This document shows positions 45,213-56,900 of a stretch of DNA of 64,000 nucleotides, one piece after another. How positions within the stretch are numbered: position 1 is the stretch's first letter; every line of letters begins with the position of its first letter. The stretch covers positions 11,782,645-11,846,644 of the forward strand of contig NC_074720.1 of the NCBI RefSeq assembly GCF_947242115.1, written 5' to 3'. Under the pieces are notes generated by a model. It saw only the letters and a list, made by a program, of their open reading frames with translations. It was not told the DNA's origin and made no database searches. The translations under genes and the position numbers were made by a program. The DNA comes from Biomphalaria glabrata. Lineage: Eukaryota; Mollusca; Gastropoda; Planorbidae.

Positions 45213-47712
45213 TGCATCGGTCACATTTAAAGTCGGCGATGTAGAAGTTATATATGTCTACCTTGATCAAGACAGTCTTGTTATTATCTTATCTTATCTT
45301 ATATAATACAGACGTTACTTCAAAAAAGAAGATGATTACGTCCTACGCGTCATGCATTTAGTCATGCATATTAACCAATGACTTAAATTCTGCCAAGTCA
45401 CTGGTTTTCCTGGCTAGCTCAGGCAACCCATTCCATGCTCTAATAGCACTAGGGAAGAAGGAGTATTTGTACAAATTTGTCCTAGCATATGGGACGAGGA
45501 ATGTGCCTTTATCTTTGTGTCTTTCAGAGTATTTTATTAAATTTTGTTTTTGTATTTGAAGATTATGGTTCAGTGTTTTATGTATGATTGCTACTTTACT
45601 TTTGAGCCTTCTGTCCTGAAGACTTTCTAAATTTAGTGATTTTACTAAAGGTGTTACTCTAGTCAAATGTGAATATTCGTTTGTTATGAATCTCACTGCT
45701 CTATTTTGTGTCTGTTCCAGTTTCTTAATGTTTTCTTGAGTTGAGGGGTCCCAAACGGAGGATGCATATTCTATTATTGGCCTAACCAAGGTTAAATAAC
45801 ATTTTAGTTTTATGTTCTTATTTGATTTATAGAAATTTCTTTTAATAAATCCTAATGCTTTGTTTGATTTTTTTGTAGTTTCATCAATATGTGGATTCCA
45901 TGATAGTTTTTCATTTATTATAACACCTAGGTATTTTGCGTTTTTAGTCTGTGTTACTGGTTTGCCATGAATAAGATAAGTGGAATTAATTTGTTTTAGT
46001 TTTTTTGTTACTCTTAACAACTGACATTTTTCTGGGTGGAAAGACATGCTCCAATTTGATTCCCATTTCTGTAATTTATCTAATTCTCTTTGTAAAATAT
46101 CTGTGTCTTGTGTTGTTTTTATTGTTCTATATATTATGCAATCGTCTGCAAATAATCTGACTTTTGTTCCTGAACTAATGCAATTTGGTAAATCATTTAT
46201 GTAAATTAAAAATAGTAGTGGACCCAAGACTGTTCCTTGAGGTACACCTGAGTTTACTGTTATCGGTGTTGATTTAGAGCCATTTATTATTACAGTTTGT
46301 TCTCTCCCTATCATTATTAAATAGTAACGTCTACAGTAATTTATTATTAATCTGTGACTACAGAACATGGTGTCAGATTTGGTTTCAGATCTTGTGTCAG
46401 ATCTGGTGTTAGATTAGGTGTCAAATCTAGTGTCACATTGCTTTAAAGTGCTGGTAACAGGTAGATCTAGATCTATCTGGTTTCTAAATTGCTAAAAGTA
46501 CATTTTTTTTTTGTGGTGTCGTTAGTTCATGTTGCTAGATCTAGACATAGAATCTAGAATCTGTACGAATAATGGAATTATTCGATCCTCCTAAGCCGTT
46601 GTCACTAGACGGTAATCTATCTGAAAGATGGAAAAAATGGAGACAAAGTTTTGAACTGTTTATGGTCGCCACTGAAAAAAATACGAAGCCCAAGCCAGTG
46701 AAGAAAGCTTTATTGTTACACCTGATCGGTGAACCCGCTCGAGACATCTTCAAGTATGTGAAGATGAGACTGTAGACAAACTCATTGAAAGGTTTCAGAA
46801 TTATTTTTTGCCTAAGTCCAACACTGTGTATGACAGATTTAAATTCTTTTCAAGAAAGCAGAAAGACGGAGAAACGTTTGAACAGTATTATACTGAGTTA
46901 AAGAATTTGGCAAAAGAATGCAAGTTTGACAACCTTCGAGATGAACTCATCAGAGATCGATTGGTATGTGGTATACAGTCGGATCGAGTGAGAGAGAGAC
47001 TTCTGAGAGATGTAGACTTAACTTTAGAGAAAGCAGCAAGCATAATTCGTGCTGACGAGCATACACAGAACCAAATGATAGATATGAAAGGACTACATGT
47101 GGATGCTGCTAATAAATTAAAGAAGACAGAAGATAGAAAGCCAGTCAAAACCTCACAGGAAAATATGGCAAAGAATCATGTCACAAGTTTCATTAGATAT
47201 TGCAGATCTTGTGGTGGATCTCACAGAAAATACTATTGCCCAGCATTCGGACAGACATGCCGAAAATGTAAAAAGAGAAATCATTTCGCTGTAAAATGTC
47301 GTTCGAAACACTTCAAGGCTGTCGATTTTCTGGAAGATGAAAGTCAGGCAAGCCAAGTAAATGAGTTGTGGTTTGAGGCAATTGGTACTGACAACAATGT
47401 CAAAGTTTGGATGGTTGATGTCAATATTATGGGAAAAATAGTCAAAATGAAGATTGACACAGGAGCACAAGCTAATGTGATATCAGAGTCAACGTGAACA
47501 ATTTAGAAACTGATACTCAGTTAAAGAATTCAAATACTACCCTACGAGCATTGGGGGATGAAGCATTAGAACTGAAGGGAGTTGCATCGGTCACATTTAA
47601 AGTCGGCGATGTAGAAGTTATATATGTCTACCTTGATCAAGACAGTCTTGTTATTATCATTATTAAATAGTAACGTCTACAGTAATTTATTATTAATCTG
47701 TGACTACAGAAC
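45213..47712 (+). mobile_element. LTR-retrotransposon fossil: gag-protease with terminal repeats, LINE inserted
   Basis: A ~130-bp direct repeat bounds it (left copy 45213-45285 plus 46313-46365, split by LINE copy 2; right copy 47583-47711). After the left repeat comes TGGTGTCAGATTTGG, like a primer-binding site. Between about 46572 and 47500 lies gag-like coding sequence with a Cys/His knuckle region (CRSCGG, CRKCKKRNHFAVKC) and an aspartic-protease motif DTGAQANVIS. No reverse transcriptase or integrase is present. The element is broken, with a few breaks. Family likely Ty3/gypsy-like. Confidence 0.7.
45288..46312 (-). mobile_element. CR1/Jockey-like LINE, copy 2, 5'-truncated
   Basis: Near-identical to copy 1 (10694-11720); only scattered single-base differences are seen. 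It covers the RT second half from GREQTVIINGSKSTPITV through LFADDCIIYR to FKSLVNMHD (stop at 45358-45360), and keeps the GATAA-type tail. 5' truncation lies within the RT. Upstream codons of the long open frame up to 46368 come from the LTR fossil, not the LINE. Confidence 0.9.
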
Positions 47713-48370
47713 AACTGGCCCTGGTCCGACGGTTATCAACTTCCCTTGAAAATGAGGCGTCATTTGATAATATACTATAGGACATATTGCCCCCCCCCCC
47801 CCCCCCCGTGAAGCTTCATTTTCTATTAAGTGTTGTGAACTTTCAACTCGTTTACCCCCCCCCCCCCCCTTTATTTACTTTGAATATTGTCAAATTTGCA
47901 TGCTTTTTACTCAAGTTAGGCATCGGATTAAAATTTTTCCCTCCGTGGATTTTGCTCAGCTGAACATTCTCAGATTTGCGTTTGTGTGTGTGTGCTTTAA
48001 ATAAAAAAGCCAGTCTTTTCTTTAGTCTTTGTACATCATCTACACTTCCACAGTGTCGTTCATCTTGATTCTTAGAGCCTTATCAAAACATGACATACTT
48101 ATTGTGTGCACAGGCCATAGACAGTATGCATCATACACCTTCAGCTTCTAAATAACGCAGGGCATCCCTCTGGAGAAAAAAAAAAAAGGCTGCATAGTCA
48201 AGTCATTTAATTGTGCTTCGGACTGTCGTCACCAGGGTCCCTATATATATAGTTTGAACCCTAGACCTGCTTCTGCAAGAGGTTTAGACTAAGACACACT
48301 CATCTTTCTAAAGGAAAGTGCAAAACTTGTAAAATGAACATAACACTAACATTACTTGTAGGCCCATAGT
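47713..48370. other. Intergenic with two poly-C runs
   Basis: Poly-C runs at about 47791-47808 and 47856-47870. No gene or element boundary is supported. Confidence 0.4.
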
Positions 48371-48379
48371 GCACATTAA

Positions 48380-49018
48380 CAACATATTGGGACAATTCTA
48401 TATTAGCCACACATCAGATCACAACGTCACAACTGCTAGTCCAGGACTCTGTGGCATGTTACGTCTCAAGAGAGGATCTTTTCCCTTTTCAACTTCTTGT
48501 GTGACTAAAGAGGTCAATCCTCGATACACAGCAGCGGCCACAGGCTGTGCATCAGTAATCACCAGGCGCTGTTACACTTTTATCCTTCTTTCTACTTTTG
48601 TTGAGTATGCCATCTGCAATCCAGGACCCTTCCTTTAAGCTTGCTCTTCACGTGGATCAATCTTGTGACTTTTTTCTTTCCAGTGTCGAAGAGCTTCATG
48701 CGTTTGCATACATCAGTAGCCTATACCTTTTAATGTGGGCGACCAGTGGCTTTACTGCCTTCTATTAGATCAACATTAGGGTACAGAATGTGTTTTTGTG
48801 GAAGTCGACCTTGTGGCATTCTTTAAACATAATCAAGCCAGCCAAGGCGTCTGCTGATGATAACAGCGCGGATGTCCTGGCATCCTGCTCTTCCTCATTG
48901 GTTATTTCATCTTGCCACCTTATTTAAAAATTCGCCTTAACGCATCGGGGGGTTTTCTTTTCCTGACATCAGTAGGTTGACCATGTTTCACTACCGTATA
49001 ACAGATCCGATAGACTAG
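48380..49018 (-). mobile_element. LINE remnant: RT tail
   Basis: The minus strand begins SLSDLLYGSETWSTY near 49015. Further down it gives RMPQGRLPQKHILYPNVDLI and ATDVCKRMKLFDTGKKKVTR in broken frames, the post-RT block of the family that carries zinc-finger tails. Confidence 0.65.
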
Positions 49019-49039
49019 GGCTTTGGTATTGGTAGTCAG

Positions 49040-49510
49040 CAAAGTATTGTCCAACTTTTTTCAACCTAATACCCTGAGATGAACTCCAATTGGTGACAAG
49101 GCAGAGAGACCTAGGTCTCCCGTAGTGCCCTGGTAAGGAACTCTGCTGTTTGGCGTAGTGCCTCGTAGCTTCCATACAAACATAGTGAACCACTAGATAC
49201 GTCTTCCCGCAGCTCGCGGAGCTGCGGACACTCTTGCAAGACGTGCGCCACCATCTCTTCTGATTCCCCGCAATGTCGGCAACGGGCATCAGAATTTGGC
49301 CGGAACCGGGCGAAGTACGCACCTATGGGGCAGTGTCCCGTACCCCACTGCGCTATTGTTGTTTGTTCCGACCTTTAAGCCTCCACCACGGGTCCTCTCG
49401 ATTTGGGCGGCGCATGTGCTGCCAGACTCCCCTGGCAGTGTTGGAGTCATCCCAGGATTTTAACCACTTTTCATGTACCCACTCTCGTATTACTGTCGTA
49501 GCCTAATACC
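49040..49510 (-). mobile_element. LINE C-terminal fragment with zinc knuckle
   Basis: The minus strand reads IREWVHEKWLKSWDDSNTAR, then GAYFARFRPNSDARCRHCGE and HVLQECPQLRELRED, the Cys-x2-Cys...His...Cys knuckle after the RNase H region. The layout matches 23137-23690 but the sequence is a different family member. Confidence 0.7.
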
Positions 49511-49514
49511 CTCA

Positions 49515-50675
49515 AACATTACAACTCTGATCATCTCACAGTAGAGCCCCCCCCCCCTTCTCCAATAAAATTGTTATGTCTATTGACAAAATCTGAATTT
49601 AAAAAAAATCAACATTATTCCTTTCCTCCTTCCAAGTTTTTAATGTCCTGATTGTTATTTTTTTTTAAACTAAAATTGCAGCTTAATTAAAGTAAAACAA
49701 AAAGTTCAACAAACATTTTCAATTGTGAAAAATATGAATGATTTATTGTTATTGACAAAGTTTATTTTGGTGTAGAAATGAAAGTGACTCTAGTCAGCAA
49801 CATTGAAACATATAGTTTAGAGAGAAAAACACTGTATTGTTGGTAGTGATAATGCCTTATCAATGTAGTCCACACCCTAATACATAAGTCTTGGACAAAT
49901 AAATATACAATAATCATATAGTCAAAAACAAAGAGGGTCATCGGTCAAACATAGGTAAAAGAGAAAAAAAGGTTGTGAAAAAATCAATATAAAACAGTCT
50001 TGTCATTTATACACTACAGGCTGGCTGATTTGATTTCACAAGGATTTAAGTTTTCAAATGTTCTCCCTTACATCAAAACTAACTGAAAATTAAACTAGAT
50101 AAAAAATGTATTCATACTTGTAGAACATACATCTAATTTCATGAAGACTATGATGTCTACACACAGATCTATCTGAACTGGACAGTGTAAATGACGATAC
50201 AATTTATTTATCAAACAACAACATAATAGGCTACACAATGTCCAAGAGTTAAAAAACAACAACACGGCAGATTTGGCAGCTCATATATCTAAAATTTTAA
50301 TTTAAAATATTTTAATTTTATTTAAAACGAAACTTTGGTATTCTGTCTTCATATAAACATTTGGTGAACCTAAATCCATATGTAAGGCATTTTGTTGTCT
50401 GCCTGTGTTCAGAACCATGGTCTGGAATCTACAATGTATTTTTTTTTCTACACAAATTCTGATCTTTAACTATGGTATATTTGCCAAAAAAAATTACAGA
50501 TCTTCAAGTTATGTTTTAAATCACATTATAAGACAACAGATAACATCTTAATTGCAGAAATTAAAATGACAAAAAAGAGCTGATACAGGAGTGATTGTTT
50601 ACAAAGTAGACTAAAGAAATTCATTGAAATCTTACACATTTTAATTACTAGTCAGAGAGAAAATTCAGTCCTGTA
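49515..50675. other. Intergenic, AT-rich, nothing recognised
   Basis: A poly-C run at about 49546. No coding or repeat structure is supported. Confidence 0.4.
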
Positions 50676-50679
50676 TGTA

Positions 50680-51205
50680 ATGTATTACAATATATCCATC
50701 AAGGCAAAGGGATCCTATGTAATGGATATATCCATCAAGACAAAGGGCTCCTATGTAATGGATATATCCATCAAGACAAAGGGCTCCTATGTAATGGACA
50801 TATCCATCAAGACAAAGGGCTCCTATGTAATGGACATATCCATCAAGACAAAGGGCTCCTATGTAATGGATATATCCATCAAGACAAAGGGCTCCTATGT
50901 AATGGATATATCCATCAAGACAAAGGGCTCCTATGTAATGGACATATCCATCAAGACAAAGGGCTCCTATGAAATGGACATATCCATCAAGACAAAGGGC
51001 TCCTATGTAATGGATATATCCATCAAGATAAAGGGCTCCTATGTATTACAATATATCCATCAAGACAAAGGGCTCCTATGAAATGGACATATCCATCAAG
51101 ACAAAGGGCTCCTATGTAATGGATATATCCATCAAGATAAAGGGCTCCTATGTATTACAATATATCCATCAAGACAAAGGGCTCCTACATAATGGACATA
51201 TCCAG
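50680..51205 (+). repeat. 36-bp minisatellite
   Basis: About 14 units of ATATCCATCAAGACAAAGGG + CTCCTATGTAATGG. Unit variants: GATATA/GACATA, GTAATGG/GAAATGG and a TGTATTACAATATATCC variant at about 50680, 51041 and 51149. Because 36 is a multiple of 3 and no stop falls in one frame, it reads as repeated MDISIKTKGSYV; I regard this as accidental. Confidence 0.95.
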
Positions 51206-53963
51206 GCTGAATTAGTTAAGAACTAGTTGAACAAAAAAAAAAATCTTTATTCTATCTGCAAAATTCCAACATGTAAAACAACTAACAAACAAAGAAGGAA
51301 ATACAAATATGTTTTATGACCCGCTCATCATTGTTTTACAAGATCAAACCTTTTGGAAAGAAATGACCTTCTGAGGTAATACATTGTTAAAAAGAAGCTA
51401 ACCAGTCAGGGCTGTAGACATTTCTGGTACACAGCTATCTCAAATCATAAGACTTTTTTCTCCTCTCTTTCTTGCTGAGCAAAACACACTACTTAGCATC
51501 TGAACAAATTACAATGGAATTTAACTGCTGGACTGGGACATATTACATTATCTGCACCTAGAAATCTAGGCCTCGAAAGAAAACTACATCTGCTGATGAA
51601 GTGACGAAATAAATTTGACAGTAAAACACTCCAAATTATTTTATTTCTACACACACAATCATGCGTCCACATACTTCTACATTATCACTGGAATATTTCT
51701 ACTTCAGTAATAAAGAGTATAATCTGTATATCATTTTAACATATTCATGGAACAATAAAGGACAAAGTTATTAATAAATATAACATATGATGTATAAATA
51801 AGAGAAATGAGGTTGCTAACAAGATGAGTAAATGGTGGAATGTTTGTCTATCACTTCAACAAGAAACTTGACATCCTGATTGTTGGTTTGTATTTTGAAC
51901 AGAAATTCATGAAGAATAAGACAAGACGCACGGACAATTGGTCTTTTAAAAAAATTACAAGAAGTTGAATATTATTAATTAATGCATTAATTATTTTAGA
52001 CTACGAATTGTTGGCTTAATATGTTGAAGATACACATGTTCATGATTTACCATAAAAAGCTAAAATGCCATGTCATGACAATTCTTACTGAAATACACAT
52101 TAAAATAACTACTACTTACTAACTAAAAAAAATAAAATGACATCTCTAAACTTGCTGTACATTTCCAACTAGGCACTTTTATTATTCAGCACTAGTAATA
52201 AATAAACATTATAAATATTTGCTAAGACAGACAAGGAAATATACTGATCTTGATTACTTGTCAGAGATGATACACGAAATACAGCGGAACTCAAGAACTA
52301 CTCAGGAAAAGTGGAACAAAATTCACAAGAAATGAAAATGTGTACAACCAGATTTAAAAAATAAAAAAAAGGGGTAAAGTTTTTGATTATTTTATTTTTA
52401 TCAAATTCTGTTGAGTCAGTGGTTCAAGAAATTTTGGTGAAAAAACAATGGACACTTTGGTAGAGGTGAAATAATTATTTATATGTCTTGTCAGTAAAGT
52501 TTTGCAAATAAAAAATTTCTTAACAAGATATAATGTAAAGGTTTGTTTGGTAAATTCACAGTGTTTGCGTTTTTTAAAGGATCTAATAACACACATTTTT
52601 TAAAGGATCTAATAACACACGTACAAAACAAATAGAAAAGCTTTATTAAGCTTTATAAAAAAAATTATGTCTGGTATTATCTGTTAATGAATACATGTAA
52701 CAATTCTTTTTCAACAGTTCTTTCGTTTTTTTTTGTTTGTTTGTTGTACATGAAGACGCAATATGCATGACTGGAATATAGTGTCCAGATTTTCAAAAAA
52801 ATGTGAGACCACAAGTAAAATAAGAAATATTTATACATAAATATAAATTTCTTTCTTTTTAAAAACACTTCAAATAAAAAATATCACAGTGCAAATATAG
52901 AGAAAGGTTAACAGCTAGCGGAATCAGTAAAATGCCAGAAACAAAGAAATGAGAAGATGTGATATGTTGTCAACAAAGATGAGTACAGACTTGATGAGCA
53001 AGTGTTATTTACATTAGTTAAAACACAAAGTTGTCTGCTGATAATATCATTTTTTTTCTCTCAATTTTTCAAAAAGAAAATCAAACATTTTTTAGACAAA
53101 GCCGCAACAAACTACAAAGATTTTTTTTTTTTATAATTCAAATAATTGCACATTGTTGATTACAGAAAATAAAAAAAGATATGGATTCAGGTGCTAGGAC
53201 TACCACATGGTGTCTGGGTCAAACGAAAGGGCAATGAAACAGGATAATGATGAGGTATGATGTGGTCAATCACAGGTGTGTTCCTTGTAGACAACTTGAC
53301 ACCTAAACAAAGCACAAGCTACTGACTGCAACATTTTATTTCTCACACACTGAGGTCAGGGGTTCAATGCTTATATATTTATATGAAATATAATATGAAT
53401 AATCTCAAGAGATTTTATTAAGATATGATTTAAATCAATTTAGTCTCTTAATATCTCATTCTTATGCTATAAATTCAAAAGATAATTGTGTAGACCTTAG
53501 TAATAACCATGGGGTGCTCATGAAAGTATAAACAATATGGAAACATTCATGATTTTGTATTTGCATTATTTAAAAAGAAATGTACGGAATATAAATATAG
53601 GCTATTTTTTGTCCCCAAAGAATAGTGCTATATAATTTTATTCTTAGGAGATCATCAATCCTTTTAGCTGCACAGAATTTACTCAGTATAACAAATTTAG
53701 ACTCATATGGACAATGTAAGATTATTTATATAAGAAATTTCTTTCATGACTCAATATTACTCTGGTGGAAAGGAATGCTTCAAATGGAAGACAAAAACAT
53801 AAATACAACAAAATTAGAAGCTTATTAAGTAACGTGAGGTTCAGTTGTAGCTAGACATGAAAATAAAGTAGAAAACAATGTAAACTGAAAGAACACACAG
53901 AATAAAATCTGGCCACTGTTCAGCTTGGAGCTGTGTTTCACCATGGCCAGACTGGTCCGTAAG
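51206..53963. other. Probable KIF21 3' UTR or downstream intergenic
   Basis: AT-rich, no exons seen. Minus-strand AATAAA (TTTATT on plus) occurs near 53330, so the KIF21 3' UTR may end there or further left. A 26-27-bp tandem duplication (TTTTTAAAGGATCTAATAAC) lies at about 52570-52622. Confidence 0.35.
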
Positions 53964-56900
53964 TCAAGCTGAGACAGTCGTTGAATCGTCGTTTGTGTCT
54001 GAAGTGTCAGTGAGATCTAGAGATGAGCGAGGTCGCCATATTCCAACACAATCACTAGATGAAACAAAAAGGGGAAGAAAGCCTAAGAGTTTAAAACTAA
54101 ATAAACTTTATAACACAAATTTTCTTAACAAATATATCGAAGTCCAAGAAATAAAATTGAGAAAAACACATAAATATAATGCTAAATAATACCCAGAAAT
54201 AAGCATATTAATTATTTAAAAGAAAACAACAATAACATTCCTTCACCAACATGTTGAGAAGTAATTAGAGGCATGTGGTTAGTATTTAGAATAAGTTTGG
54301 GAGGAGGAGAAAAACAAACCAAAAAAAGTAAAAAAAAAAAAATGAAAAAAATGAAAGGAATTATAAAAGAATATAGATCCTACAATTAAAATGAAAAGAG
54401 TCAATTACAAAATAATCCAAGAAATTTTAAAATCATTATGAATCGACACTTCATTGCAGATACAGGACTTTACTCTTATCTAGAGAGTTTTGATGAAAAA
54501 TAAGTAAACTTGATTGAATTATGTCACTTTGTTATTAAAAGTCAGACTACAAAATACAAATGATTAATTTTTTTATTATACAACAAACAAATAACAGACT
54601 AGATTGCAAAGCCATATGAAATCTATTTTGTCTTTGGTCCAGCCAAATTGTAGTTATTAATCAATCACTCAGATATTCATAGCCATCACATCAAAGTACA
54701 AAACATTTAAACTTAGGGCCTAACAAAACTACTACAAGGCTAATTTCATAATTTCTATTTTGTAGCAAACTGAATAGCAAATTGTATGCAACAACAGACC
54801 AAGGGCTGACTAGAAGATAAACTAATTAACACTTTTACTTTTTTTTTTCTTTTTCGACACATCTCCAATAGAGTTCTAATTTCTACTATTAATCTAAAGG
54901 TAAGTCTATTGTAGTAGACAAACAGAAACCTGAAATGTTGTTTGGCACAAAACTAATACACTGCCAATATATTGTTGTAACCCTGCCTTGCACCAGTGCT
55001 TGAGGTGCGCACTAGCGCACTAGTGAACGAAAACAGGAAGAGACTAGAACGGAGATAATAACATTGCATCAGGGATTGTGAAGAGTCTGAATGTTTGGAA
55101 ACTAAGAAGCCAGCTTTTGGTGCTGCCTGAAGGTTGTAGAAGGGACCTGGAGCGAAGCGGGGAAGGCTGTCGTTGGTCCACATTCGGGTTGCTGTCTAAA
55201 GGACTGGTAAATTAGTAGAAAGACTCTGAGGAAGCTGAAGGATGCTATGTGTTTGTCCTAGTGAATAAACACCTGTAATTATTTCCTGTTACACTGTGTT
55301 GAGTTGCATGCCTATTCGTTGAGTGCCTAACCTAGAGAGTTACAACAATTGGTGTCAGAAGTGGGATTTAGGCAGCTCAACGAAAGGAAACAATGACAAC
55401 GCTGAGGAAGCTAGATGAACTAAGCTGTAAACAGTTAAAAGAGGAGCTCCGAGCCAGGGAGCTGAGGATCTTCTGTGCCAAAGAAAAAATGAGAGAACGC
55501 CTTCGACAAGCCTTGCTGGACGAAGATGAAGATCCGGACTCGTATCTGTTCGAAGTACAACCAGATATCAGAGAGCTCATGAATACCGTGACAGATCAGA
55601 TGAACTCGTTCCAGGTACAGCTAAAAGAGGTCAACGAGCAGATCTGTACCATGATTAAACAGATAGGTATCAGTACCTCGCTGAACAAGACTGATGATAC
55701 GTTTGATACCGTGATGAGCAAGACCGACGATCAGATGGCTACCATGTCGACAGGTATAAACAATCCGTTACTCAACGGAGACGCCGTTGATGGTGGCGCT
55801 GTCTATGACTGTAATAGTGAGCCGTGCAAGCTTGGCTCCTACGACAAGAATCCTAACATTTGTTGTGAAAGTACTGAGCACAGATCTGATCATGCTATCG
55901 TGATTCCTGCCTACACTCAGACGTTGAAAAATAACTGTGATGACGGGACCTCCTCAAAGGGAGAATTCGAGCACCGGAAGACCTGCCAACTAAGTATTTG
56001 TCCTGATACCAGTATCAGCAAGAGAAGCGCTGATGGTGGTACAGCAGATGGACACATAGGACGTTGTAAACGTGCCCCACAGATATGTCTTTCAGACAGG
56101 CTTAAAGATTATACCGTGTTTGACAACCTGGCCTCCTGGGGGCCCACGGCACATCGAGAAAGCCTGCTGGAGCAACGTGTAAGACAAATGGTCTTGATGA
56201 CCTACGCTATGACATCCACTGCATCGCTTCTTGCCATGAGTCTGCCGTCGGTGGTAACTAAGAGAAAGGCCAGACAACGGAAACGACTTCCCCTTAACCA
56301 AAGGCAGGTCAATTGGAGCAGAAGGAGAAAGCGGCACCTGCAGAGAGCAGTGTGGATTGCTTTGTGGGGAGCACGATCAATGCAATCTGTGACTCCCACT
56401 GACCGACCTCCACCTGCACTGGCCAACCGTGAACATGTTTCTTTTCGGGACGAAAAGACTAAGGTGGGGGTAGTGTTGTAACCCTGCCTTGCACCAGTGC
56501 TTGAGGTGCGCACTAGCGCACTAGTGAACGAAAACAGGAAGAGACTAGAACGGAGATAATAACATTGCATCAGGGATTGTGAAGAGTCTGAATGTTTGGA
56601 AACTAAGAAGCCAGCTTTTGGTGCTGCCTGAAGGTTGTAGAAGGGACCTGGAGCGAAGCGGGGAAGGCTGTCGTTGGTCCACATTCGGGTTGCTGTCTAA
56701 AGGACTGGTAAATTAGTAGAAAGACTCTGAGGAAGCTGAAGGATGCTATGTGTTTGTCCTAGTGAATAAACACCTGTAATTATTTCCTGTTACACTGTGT
56801 TGAGTTGCATGCCTATTCGTTGAGTGCCTAACCTAGAGAGTTACAACAATATCATCAATTGTCTATAGACCTGCACTCAAATTTGGTATGCAAATTTCAT

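Noticed and set aside
50680-51205. CRISPR-like array
   Set aside because: Units are contiguous without unique spacers, and the genome is animal.
50680-51226. 133-codon and 61-codon frames of repeated MDISIKTKGSYV as a repeat protein
   Set aside because: The frame exists only because a 36-bp tandem unit lacks a stop; no signal peptide, no flanking exon structure, and unit variation does not favour silent sites.
55393-56481. 362-codon frame as a host SAP-domain gene
   Set aside because: It lies exactly between two 375-bp direct LTRs with priming sites, so it belongs to the LTR element.
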